Shown here piece by piece: positions 34,883 to 44,540 of a stretch of DNA of 64,000 nucleotides (its first letter is position 1; every line of letters begins with the position of its first letter). The notes under the pieces are model-generated. The model ran no database searches. It saw only the letters and a program-made list of their open reading frames with translations, and was not told where the DNA came from. The position numbers and the translations under genes were made by a program. Location of the stretch: assembly GCA_963514095.1 (NCBI GenBank), contig OY741266.1, positions 2,125,501 through 2,189,500 of the forward strand. Reading direction: 5' to 3'. The DNA comes from Eutrigla gurnardus (lineage: Eukaryota > Chordata > Actinopteri > Perciformes > Triglidae).

Positions 34883-35230
34883 CTAGAGCTCAACCACTGT
34901 GCATAGTGGCATGACTACAGTGACCCTTTCTTTGGCCTTGCTTAAATGCACAGTGGATGTGTTAACCACACATCTCCCAGCAATGCGCTCAACAGGCAGA
35001 AATGATGCTGGGTATGACGTGTCTGTTCCCTGCAAGCTCCAAACTTCTATTGGCTTTCCATAAAAATGTCTGTCCGGATGGGGATGAAGCCAGGAAACTT
35101 GCGCAATAACATGTTTAAATGCAGTACCTTTTGACACAACATTAACAACTATAAACTGCTTTATAATGGCTGGTCGTAGTTCTGCTAGAGGGTCAAGGAT
35201 GGGTTCATAGATCATAGATCTCGGCTGTGT
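34883..35230 (-). CDS. Unidentified ORF, likely 3' exon of a transposon gene
   Basis: About 112 codons ending TVVEL with a stop at 34883. The well-formed part begins near 35212 (MIYEPILDPLAELRPAIIKQ) and has a tryptophan- and histidine-rich core (SWLHPHPDRHFYGKPIEVW) and a SFLPVERIAGRCV segment, so the composition is protein-like. Upstream of about 35223 the frame runs into a GGCTGTGTTCGAAAT repeat terminus, so the apparent N-terminus is probably not original and the true upstream exons are missing. I recall similar C-terminal segments in fish and cnidarian transposon-associated proteins, but cannot name the family. It points toward the left inverted end at 34457. Confidence 0.5.
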   Translation of the reverse strand, partial: TQPRSMIYEPILDPLAELRPAIIKQFIVVNVVSKGTAFKHVIAQVSWLHPHPDRHFYGKPIEVWSLQGTDTSYPASFLPVERIAGRCVVNTSTVHLSKAKERVTVVMPLCTVVEL

Positions 35231-35300
35231 TCGAAATGCCATACTAACGTCCTACTCGTACTTAATTGTGACGTAAATTTGAGTACGTAGTGCGTTCACA
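35223..35300 (+). repeat. GGCTGTGTTCGAAAT-type element terminus
   Basis: The sequence beginning GGCTGTGTTCGAAATGCC, followed by CATACTAAC and CCTACTCGTAC, resembles a common fish DNA-transposon end. No matching right end was found before 47.7 kb. It may be the left end of the element that carries the six-exon gene. Confidence 0.5.
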
Positions 35301-35454
35301 TACAATAGTATGTGAATTTGTGTACGCGAGAAATGCCCGGATGTATACTGCATTGGCAAGAATTTCTGAGTATACAGCGGACTTCAACCTTCAAATCTCC
35401 TCAACTTCCCCAAAATGCATTGCGGCTCGTCTGACTTCTGAAAAGTTTTGGATA

Positions 35455-37065
35455 ATGGCGGACGACTGCGGTGATTCTGGCGAGGAGCCCGACACAAACC
35501 GCGTACACATGTAAGTATACTGTAACATGACTTTTATGTTTCCAGCTGACTTTTAAATCGTATTGATAATGAACGTTACTTTATTGTTGTTGGCATTGTA
35601 CGTTAACGTTACGAATTGAAGGTCCTGCCAGCCAGCTAGCCTACTGACGGTAATTTACCATAGGGGTTAGCGAGCGCAAGCGAAGCGGAAAATGTGCCGT
35701 TTTTACCGACGTTAACTAATAATATAGTGCTTATGTTAAACCGTGGTTATATATTTACTAACGGTGATTAATAACGCCGTGCACCGTTGTCCGTTAAAGG
35801 GACGGATGCAGACACCGGGCGCCTCATTCAGTGGAGGGAACGATGAGGAGAAGTTCACCGGCAGGAGGAATGCTGCTCTGAGAGGCTTCACTTAAGAAAA
35901 TGGGGTTTAAATGTTATATTTCTTATATCCAGGACTGCTGGAGACTCTGAGGATGTCCCAGGACTGCTGGAGTGGCTGGGCTTCGTCGCTGTCACCCCCA
36001 TCACCACCGTGGAACTATGGACATGGAACCCATCTGTTCTGTTAGTAAGCAGTGGACGAGGTTCTCCGTGGAACGCCTTGAAAGACAGAAGTCCTTCCTT
36101 AAAGAGACTAACGTTAACTCGAAGAAGAGAAGACGGGTGAACAATCCAAAGATTGCGGTAAGAATATGTTCGGTGACTGCTAGCTAAGCTAAAATTAGCA
36201 AAGCAAGCCCAAGCTAAAAGTAGCTTAAAAGCTAATAGTCCAAGCTAAAAGTACCATAGTAGCCTTGTAAAAGAACAAGAGAGAGGAACCAGTGTAACGT
36301 TAAGTTGCTTTGTTAAGTGTATGTTGTTGGTCTTTTACAGGAAGCAGTACGCCGTCTTCACAACTCGGAGACGAATTGTAGGCGCTACGAACCGGAGCAA
36401 GGGTACGATTTAAAGAATATGCTTTCATTCTGCTGTATAAGGAAATAGATGCGTTAACAGTAGATACCGATCTTAACTGTTCATTTTGTTTTCACAGACG
36501 AACCTCGCCTCATAACGAAGCTGTGACCTCTTACTTGCTCAGAGCTTTGTCCGCAAGTCCAGATTTCTATGACGCTGATAGTGACGCCATTGTGTGTAAG
36601 TAACTTTTACTGTTTTCTTCTTCCTTGTTTTAATTTTACTGTGACTTAAGTTTTCTTATTCATACCACTCATTTGTTTTCCAGCTGCCTGTAAGACATAC
36701 TATGAAACGGTACGCAGGAGCTTCAGACACACACAGCCTGATCTCGCATCGCAGGCGGAAGCTGTGAAGAGGTCAGCTCGGAGTCGTTCCAGGAGAAAGA
36801 GGGTAAGACTTATTAGATTTATTAGATCCCTTTTTGGTCAATGTGACCAAACCTACCTAAACCTATTTTTCGGGTGCATTAATAGATGTGTTGTGTCCAT
36901 GCGCAGTGCATCGCGCAGTACTGATTGTCTTTATTGATTGTTTTACAGCTGCTGGAAGCGAGACGGAGTGTGCTTGCTGGCGATGAGGTGGACCGTTGGA
37001 AGTGCGCCACCACAGACATGATGTCTGATGAGGAGAACGGCGTCGTTGGCGGGGTGTCTGGATAA
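35455..37065 (+). pseudogene. Six-exon transposon-type gene, possibly C14orf93-like, 3'-truncated
   Basis: Exons: 35455-35510 (ATG GCG GAC, donor GTAAGT), 35933-36157, 36341-36402, 36498-36595, 36684-36802 and 36949-37065 (TAA). Every internal junction has an AG acceptor and a GT donor. Exons 2 (second part) to 6 join in one open frame of about 155 codons, with KKRRRVNNPKIA, a SETNCRRYEPEQG stretch, a helical segment with KTYYETVRRSF, a basic RSARSRSRRKRLLEARRSVL block and an acidic MMSDEENGVV end. Exon 1 and the first part of exon 2 are one base out of phase, so a frameshift lies near 36016. The TAA comes exactly where the sequence meets a TA/TG microsatellite; related fish proteins, as I remember them, continue past this point, so the 3' end is probably lost. 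The basic block suggests DNA binding. The C14orf93-like label is from memory. Confidence 0.65.
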
Positions 37066-37116
37066 ACATATATGTATATATATATGTATATATATATGTA
37101 TGTGTGTGTGTATATA
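37066..37116. repeat. TA/TG microsatellite, gypsy insertion site
   Basis: ATATATGTATAT-type repeats abut the left LTR. A matching TA run follows the right LTR at 47285, so the gypsy element integrated inside this microsatellite. Confidence 0.9.
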
Positions 37117-38102
37117 TGTGACCTTCCCTTTCCTGCCTGCCTGCTGTTTCACAAAGGACTCACACGAGATCAGATGTGGAGCTGTAGAGTGTAGTTTTAT
37201 TCTCTGTAACAAAGTTTGGAAGCACAACCACAGCTCTCAGTCAGCATACACTTATTAGTGGTCACCTGTGGTGAGGGATTCTCTGCACTGAAAATACAAT
37301 TGACCGTATAGTGGATATTTTATACAAAGTCTGAAATTCAATAAAAAAATAAAATACATTTCCTTATAGATCCTTATCAATTCAATATCACCCAATAAAA
37401 CATCATGTCACAAAAAGCTACATAACAGCAGAGCAAACCCCACTCCAAAGCTCCCGTTTTATCATAAAGTGCTTAATACAAAAAGAAGAAACTGGCTTTG
37501 ACGCCACCCTGCTGGTATAAATGCAAAATTGCAGGTAGGCTCTGCCATTTACAACAGTTTTCTGAACACAAAATAAACCCACAATATGACAGAAAAATAC
37601 GCCAAATAACACACACACATACCTGTAACAAAGTTTGGAAGCACAACCACAGCTCTCAGTGAGCATACACTTATTAGTGGTCACCTGTTTAGAGACAGCA
37701 TCTCCCGATGTTAGACACAAGCCCCAGCTAGCAGCGAACATGCTAAACGTTATTTTTCCCCTCTGACAAACACACTTTTACACTGAAATGTGAAAACGAG
37801 TGGTGCTCAACAATAGATATGACCACAGTGCATATTTAGCCAAAAGTTAAACCATTTGTAATGGGCATAGGACATTTTAATGGTCTAATATGTGTCTCTG
37901 TAAACAGGAGGCCATGTTACCTGTGGTGAGGAATTCTCTGCACTGAATCTCCCACCGTGCAACACTGCTCTTTCAAGCTAAAAGCGTAATTTCAAAATAA
38001 AAGTGCATGACATAAAGAACAAAATTAAATAAAAATAGCCATGGCTGTCTTCCAGGTTTAACATAATTGAACAAAAATAAAGTATTTGCTAACACCGTTA
38101 CA
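37117..38102 (-). repeat. 3' LTR of the gypsy element
   Basis: On the minus strand it starts TGTAACGGTG and ends GGTCACA. A block of about 66 bp (AACAAAGTTTGGAAGCACAA ...) occurs twice inside it, near 37207-37266 and 37625-37689. Confidence 0.95.
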
Positions 38103-38117
38103 TTCACCCCCCTCAAA
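38103..38117 (-). other. Polypurine tract
   Basis: TTTGAGGGGGGTGAA on the minus strand lies directly before the 3' LTR, the expected plus-strand priming site. Confidence 0.8.
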
Positions 38118-38472
38118 TTATGTTAACCTCCTCAGCAAATCTCAAGTAAAACAAATCAAACCAAAATCTGACAACCTTACAAAAAGAAAGATTGAATGAA
38201 ATCAGAGCACCGATATAATATACAGTCAATCCAAAATTCTCCCGTAAGGAGTGCAAAAGAAAAGGGCGGTACCAAACCCCAGACTTTTCACAGACTAGTA
38301 GGAGATGCCGTTTACACCTCCTGAACATCTTAACTCTCTTAGCTCCTATAGCATACTCAAAACGAAACAAAATAAACAAAAAACAGTCATGAATCACTCC
38401 ATCGATCAGGACTTACCAAAAACTTAGAGTCCAAATAAAAACAAAACAAAAACGTGACCATTCCTTGGTCAC

Positions 38473-39857
38473 CTAGGCCACGAACACATCCCTGAGGAGA
38501 TTAAAAACAAAACCAGTAGGTGAAGTATCCTCGACCCTTTGTGCCGACACCCAATAGCCAAATTTATCAGGAGGTCTGACATGTCTCCCAAACCTGGTAA
38601 CAACTGCACTGGTTTGACCCACACCCACCCCCCGAGGCTGTGCGCTAATAACAGTTTCCCGATTAGCATCATCTGGAAGACCCAAAGGGGACACACTGTC
38701 TGTATCAGGTAAGTGGGCCACAATAACAGGGGAAGGGTCCGTTTCAGGAACAGCATTAACAGGGGCTGAGTCATGGGCAAGAACTGCGTCAGGTAGGACA
38801 GGGTCGGAGGAAGGGACCTCACTGGCCGGGACGGGGTCGGTGACTGCATCAGCAGGGACAGGGGAAGGGACTGTCTCAATGGGGACAGGGTCAGGGCTCG
38901 ATTCGATAGAAGCAGAGTCAGGGGAGTCAACCACCTCATCAGGTAAGGCATCACTGCCAGCTGCCACAGACAGAACTTCATCCATATCACTCCCGCCAAC
39001 AGGGTCCTCCATCTCAGGCGTATTCATGAGCCAGTCCATTGTCTGGACATTGCGATCCACACCACCAACTGCCACTGACTCCTGGCCACTTCCATCAGCC
39101 ACAGCGCTGTGATCCGACCCCACAAGGGAGCCTGGAGCTTCGTCCTCGTCAAAGTTAAGGAAGTCAACCGGAAGAAGAAGGTTCCTGTGCACAACCTTCT
39201 CCTTGCCAGTCTGGATGCCCTTGATCCTGTACACGTTAATGTCAGGTCTCACTGATACAACATCATAGGGAGCCGAGTCCCATTTGTCAGAGAGCTTCCT
39301 CTTGCCCTTTTCACCACGAGTGGCCAGCAACACCCGATCGCCCACAGCCAAAGAAGAGCCCTTGACCCGACGGTTGTAGAGTCTGGCATGGCGTGCTTGC
39401 TCCTGAAGGCTGTGTCTCCGAGCAATGTCTGCTGCCTCACGTAAGTCTTGCCTCAAGCGAGCGACAAACTCGTGGTGGCTCACCACCATGTCATCTCGGC
39501 GAACATGCTGGAACATGATGTCAATGGGGAGACGTGGGACTCGACCGAACATCAGGAAGAAGGGAGCAAAGCCGGTGGTCTCGTGGACCGTACAGTTGTA
39601 GCAGAAGGTCAACGTCTGGAGCATCTGTGGCCATCTGGCTTTCGCTGTAGGGGGCAGGACCCTCAACATGTTTCCCAGTGTTCTGTTAAAACGTTCTGCG
39701 ATACCATTACCCATCGGGTGGTATGGGGTGGTGTGCGACTTGTGGATTCCCGCCATCTCCAGAAGTTCCCTCATGAGCCTGCTACCGAAGTTGGCTCCTT
39801 GGTCAGTGTGTAGCCTTTGGGGAAAGCCATAAATGCAGAAGAAATCATCCCACAACC
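38473..39857 (-). pseudogene. Gypsy integrase C-terminal part and tail
   Basis: This continues the integrase core after the hAT insertion. It has the second catalytic aspartate in HTDQGANF, the catalytic glutamate in GIAERFNRT, and a GPY/F-like segment (KLSDKWDSAPYDVV) typical of gypsy integrases. A long Asp/Pro/Ser/Val-rich tail follows to the stop near 38473. The downstream end lies about 370 bp before the polypurine tract. The frame is open throughout. It is separated from the first catalytic aspartate by 1.27 kb of hAT DNA. Confidence 0.9.
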
Positions 39858-40183
39858 GGCGGGCGCAGGGGCGTAATTTGTAGGGGGGTTACAGGGGTCA
39901 TGACCCCCGCAAACCTCAAGCCCAGACAATATAACCCCCCCAATATAATCACATAATTCCGATAATTATTTTGCATGCATAATTTTATCCATTTTATGTA
40001 CCTGCAAAATAGTTTTGTGTTTAATCATGTGGTAATGTAACCCCCTCTCCCACCCCTACCCCCCCCTACACACACTTGGTATTTCCCAACCCACGTTCTC
40101 TAAAGTTTACATTTGAAGTCAGTCACTCGCCGCTATGAGTTCGGGAGAGGAGAAGTAGCTCAAGCAGTGTCAGGCTAACATCA

Positions 40184-40276
40184 TGAAAAGATCTTCAAAA
40201 GGCGGACAAACAACTATTTTTCACTGTTGGACTTCGGCCGCTAATAAAAAAATAAAAATTCATGAACAAAAGGAGG
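40184..40276 (+). pseudogene. hAT transposase leader exon
   Basis: The ATG opens MKRSSKGGQTTIFHCWTS then a Lys-rich stretch, ending at a GGAG|GTAAAT donor-like site. Short basic leaders with QTT-hydrophobic motifs begin many ZMYM1-like hAT transposases. No further exon was found except a possible second leader-like segment near 40627-40690 (MKKAREKKQKNKSIFPTG) that is cut by a TAG. Confidence 0.5.
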
Positions 40277-40740
40277 TAAATATAGATGCACATGTTGTTA
40301 AATTAGCTGAGTGGCTAGCTAGTTGTTCTGCAGCAGCCTCCTGTCAGTTAAAGCATAGGCGTAATTTATGGGGGGGATGGGTGGGTTGCAACCCACCCAA
40401 TAATCCAAACCAGCCAACACAACCCACCCAATTTGATATCATAATTATTGATATTGAATGTTAAGCATTATAATCACAACAGTGTGGTAGATTTTCTCAA
40501 TTTACCAGTAAAAAATAGTGACGTTTGTCTGTGCCCCCTCCCGCTCTGAGATTTGGTTTCGCCCACCTTGCCGGACCTGCGCTTCTCTACTGTCTCTCCG
40601 GTCTCTCCCCGCATCAGCGGTGGTATGAAGAAAGCACGCGAAAAAAAGCAAAAGAATAAAAGTATCTTCCCAACAGGAGGTAGCTACTGCTAGGGCTCCA
40701 GTGCCACCACTCACGAGTCAAATCATGTTACTGAACAAAA

Positions 40741-40741
<1 letters not shown>

Positions 40742-40792
<51 letters not shown>
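40742..40792. repeat. TAA/AAT microsatellite
   Basis: About 17 uninterrupted AAT units inside the hAT element. Confidence 0.97.
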
Positions 40793-40793
<1 letters not shown>

Positions 40794-40805
40794 CAAATTG
40801 TGTTT

Positions 40806-40954
40806 TAGTCATTTTTGTTTTCATCTTTTCTTGAATGCTTAAACTCATCAACCCCATTTAGTATGTCAACATTTGTATCAGTACCAGCAGTTTGTAAGAA
40901 ATTGGTCAGTAATTGATATGTCATATTTTGTTTCTCAGAATTCACCAAATTGAT
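40806..40954 (+). repeat. hAT 3' region shared with 55352-55495
   Basis: About 150 bp that reads as the reverse complement of the segment at 55352-55495 (GTTTTCATCTTTTCTTGAATG, CAGTACCAGCAGTTTG and TCAGTAATTGATATG landmarks). The two elements are therefore related hATs. Confidence 0.9.
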
Positions 40955-41143
40955 GCATTAAAATGAAATTATTTAAAATTTTCTCCCGGGGGGGCATGCC
41001 CCCGGACCCCCCTACAGGATCGCAATACCCCCACCATAGTCTCCAAAGTCTCCAAAGATATATATATATATATACACCTGCTTCACAGGCGGAAATCTCA
41101 ACCCCCCCAATGTTCAACTCAAAGTTACGCCCTTGGGCGGGCG

Positions 41144-43914
41144 ACTTGTTTCGCAGACTGGTTTCGACAGGGAAAGGCATGTGCCATTTTGGAGAAGTGG
41201 TCCGTCACGACCAAGACGTCGACCGTCTTCTTGTCACTCAGTTCAGCAGACCAGAAATCGACACACACCAATTCCATCGGTGCGGATGTCTGAATGTTCT
41301 CAAGGGGCGCACGGGCTGCAGGTTCAGGCGTCTTGCCAACGACACACCTCTCGCATCGGCGCACATGGTTGGCTATGTCGTTTTCCATTCTGGTCCAAAA
41401 GAACCGTTCTCTGGCCAGAGACAGAGTTCGCGCACGGCCCTGGTGTCCAGCATTATCGTGGATGCCAAGGAGAACCCGGTGCTTGAGGCTATCTGGCACA
41501 ACGAACTGGAAGAGCTTCTTGTCAACCCTGAGGTCTTTCTTCACCCTGTACAGGATCCCATCCTGCACCCTTAGCTTCTTCCAGTGTCTGAGGAGCTTGT
41601 TGACACAGCTGGGCTCAGATGCCGTCTCCCGCCTGGTAGCTCTTTTACGCCGTTGCATATAGAACATGACCCGACTTATCACAGCATCCTGCTCCTGAAG
41701 ATTCAAGAGTCGACTCTGAGGAATAACAGTGGAAGGGTCTTCTCCAGGTAACTGGGGCAATGGCGGGCTAGCACCCGGTAGACCGGTCACACCCCTGTCA
41801 CTGTGGGCAACGAGCACCGCTGACACTTCCTCAGGGCTGATGGAGCTCTCCGCAGGTTGAGAAACAGCCTCAGCATCTGAACCAGAGGGCCTCAGTTCCA
41901 CTTCGTGAACGGCTTGACAGTTGTTAGTCAGCCGGAAGGCATCCTGCACTGTGCCCTTGACAACACCATTGGCTTCATCCAACAGTGCAATATAAGGCTC
42001 TTTCATCAACCGGTGACTGATACATGACTGAACGAATGGCTCACGGCTGAGTGCATCGGCGACAACGTTCCTAACACCCGGGACATACTTCAGATCGAAG
42101 TCGAACGCCGCAAGCTTAGCCACCCATCTTTGCTCACATGCGTCCAAGCGAGGCTTCGTCAGGATGTAGGACAGCGGATTGTTATCCGTCCAGGCAGTGA
42201 AGTGTCTTCCCTTCAGCCAGTGGCCAAACTTGTCGCAAATGGCCCACTTCAGCGCCAGGAACTCCAGCCTGTGCGCTGGGTAGTTCAACTGTGACCAGGA
42301 CAGTGTCTTGCTGGCAAAGGCGACAGGTCGAGCAACGGTCTCACCTGTCGGCACTTGAGACAGGACTGCACCAATGCCGTCGAACGATGCATCAACGGCA
42401 AGAATGAAGGGCTCACTAAAGTCAGGGTGGGCCAAGGTGACACAATAGGCTAGCTCACTCTTCAGAGTCTGGAACGAGTCTTTGCATTCAGCGGTCCAGT
42501 CGTTTGCCGTGAGTGCTGGCAGAGCAGACGACAGTTTCTTAGATCTACGCCCCTTCACGGCCCTGCGCTGCACTTGCCGTCCAGAGGGGAGCCTGAACAA
42601 GGGCTTAGCTTTCGCCGAGCAATCAGCGATGAAGTGCTGGTAATAGAAAATCACGCCGAGGAACGACTTGATCTTCTTCCAGGAAGGAGTGACACCATCG
42701 CTTTCCATCAGATCAGCCTCTCCTACATCCATAATGGCTTTCATCTTGTCAGGGTCTTTCCTCACCCCATCTCCACAGATGATATGTCCTAGAAACTTCA
42801 CTGTCCTCCGCAACAGATGACACTTTTTTGGGGCCAGCTTGAGCTTATGGTTCCTCAGACGGGAGAACACCCTCTCCAGACGCTCAAGAGCCAACTGCTC
42901 AGTGGGGGCAAAGACCATCAGGTCATCGAGATAACAGAGCAGACTAGTGAAGTTTTCGTCCCCGAAGATCGACAGCATCATCCGCATAAATGTTGCGGGA
43001 CTGTTGGATAGGCCCTGTGGCATCCTGTTATATTCGTGCAGGCCAAAGGGTGAAGAGAAGGCTGTGTACTTCTTGTGCTCCTCGTGAAGCGGAACATTAT
43101 AAAAGCCAGACGTCAAGTCCATGGTGGAGAACAAGACATTTCCTCCTAGCGCAGCAAGGACATCCGCCTGATGAGGTAGTGGGTGCGCGTCTTTCACCGT
43201 CTTCGCATTGAGACACCTGAAGTCAGTGCAGATGCGCAGACTGCCATCTTTCTTCCACACCAAGACCAGCGGAGATGCATACTCACTGTGTGACTTTCGG
43301 ATGATCCCCCTCTCCTCCATTTCATTGAGAGCTGTTCTTAGCGCCTCATACTGGGTGGGCGGTACCCGGCGATAGGGCAAATGAAACGGTCTCTCATCCA
43401 CAAGGCTTATCTTATAGACAAAGTCTATGGCCTCCCCGCAGTCCATCTTGTCCCTCGAGAAGACACTATCGTAGCGCTCAACAAGTTGCAGCAGTCTGTC
43501 CTTCCACAGGTCTGATACCTCACAGGCATTCAGGTCCAGGTCCTGCAGTCCCAGTTTGTTCAGAGCGTCTTCCATCTGTTCGGGGGACCTTGTCGCCACT
43601 GGGTGGTCAGGGACACTCTGCATATTGACAGAGATCTTAGTTGGCGGGGACAACTCATCAACCGCAATGGCTGGGAATACATCTGCAATCCTGCTGTTCC
43701 TCTTGAGGGTTACCGTCTCAGTGCTAGGGTTGATCAGTTTTAGGAGCACCCACCTGTCTCCCCACAGTGGTGATATGACACGGCCCACCAACACATTTCT
43801 GGGCCTGGCTCTCGACTGGGTTGCTTCAACAACAACCGTGCTCCCCACCGACATGGGTGCAGAGGCAGGCAGCTTGCCCCAAACGAGGTGTTCGCACAAC
43901 GGCTCAAGCACGAC
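41144..43914 (-). pseudogene. Gypsy pol: RT, RNase H and integrase N-terminus
   Basis: Open from the codon after an in-frame UGA (43915-43917) to the hAT insertion. Domains in order: a spacer; RT (fingers with KSHSEYASPLVLVWKKDGSLR, DLTSGFYNVPL, and the catalytic YLDD in LLCYLDDLMVF); a primer-grip and connection region (FLGVIFYYQHFI); RNase H (LAVDASFDGIGAVL, then LEFLALKWA and TDNNPL); the integrase HHCC zinc finger (H...H near HDNAGHQGRART, CERC); and the start of the integrase core with the first catalytic aspartate in VCVDFW. All key catalytic residues are present. The frame shares its phase with protease upstream, so the UGA separates what would be one Pro-Pol polyprotein. Confidence 0.92.
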
Positions 43915-44529
43915 TCACTGTCTCAGCTTAACAGTGCCGACCTTGTCTGGCATGGGTCCCCCCTTCCACTTCTCAGAATTGGAAAGCAGAGACAAGAGCT
44001 GGTAGCACTCATCATCGATGACATCAACCGGTTTGGCCAAAAGACTCCAATAGTTATCAGAACTCTTCATCTGGTGTATAAGCACCTTGATGACATTGCT
44101 GCCCACAATCATGTCATCCGCTTGTCCAGGGATGACCAACATTGGGATGAGCAGCTTGAAACCATAAATGGTCACGTCCAAATCATAGACCGCTGTTGGA
44201 GTGACATGGTGACCTCCAGCACCAACCACAACAATGTCATCAGCAGGACCCCTCTTGATGTCAGGGCAGTGTTGCAAGAGGCGCTCCACTGCAGCCTCAC
44301 TCAGGGAGCATGACATGGAGCCACTGTCAATCAAGGCTTTTAAATCAACTCCGCCAGCAGCACGAACATCGGTGTAAAACAAACTGTCAGCTTTCTGAAT
44401 CCTGTGTGTCAACTGGAATATGACAGTCTTACGAGTAGGTGTGACAGAACAGAGAGAATCATACAAGGATTCCAAATCACCATCCTCACAGTTGGGAGTC
44501 TTATCATGATCCACACCGTCCTCCCCCAA
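43915..44529 (-). CDS. Gypsy protease region
   Basis: A retropepsin-like domain with the catalytic LIDSGSMSCS motif, a VVGAGGHHV flap-like segment, and an ADDMIVGSNVI second conserved block. The frame is -1 relative to gag and overlaps its end upstream of the first possible start codon (a TTG at 44529), so expression by -1 ribosomal frameshifting near 44545 is likely. It ends in a UGA at 43915-43917; RT follows in the same frame. Confidence 0.82.
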   Translation of the reverse strand: MGEDGVDHDKTPNCEDGDLESLYDSLCSVTPTRKTVIFQLTHRIQKADSLFYTDVRAAGGVDLKALIDSGSMSCSLSEAAVERLLQHCPDIKRGPADDIVVVGAGGHHVTPTAVYDLDVTIYGFKLLIPMLVIPGQADDMIVGSNVIKVLIHQMKSSDNYWSLLAKPVDVIDDECYQLLSLLSNSEKWKGGPMPDKVGTVKLRQ

Positions 44530-44540
44530 GCGCGGATCTG

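Larger units (their letters stand above)
39866..41135. mobile_element. hAT-type element in gypsy integrase
   Basis: The TSD GGCGGGCG lies at 39858-39865 and 41136-41143. The ends are CAGGGGCGTAATTTG and the inverse of CAAGGGCGTAACTTTG. Removal with one duplication rejoins the integrase frame in phase. A second GGCGTAATTTATGGGGGG end-like motif at about 40359 suggests that a related element lies inside. The interior has a short transposase-leader frame at 40184 and a TAA microsatellite. Confidence 0.9.

Noticed and set aside
36943..37258. Tyr/Ile/His-rich frames over the TA/TG repeat
   Set aside because: Microsatellite translations.
38469..38999. 176-residue Leu/Pro/Ser-rich frame overlapping the integrase tail
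   Set aside because: It is the alternate frame of the Asp/Pro/Ser-rich pol tail, without independent support.
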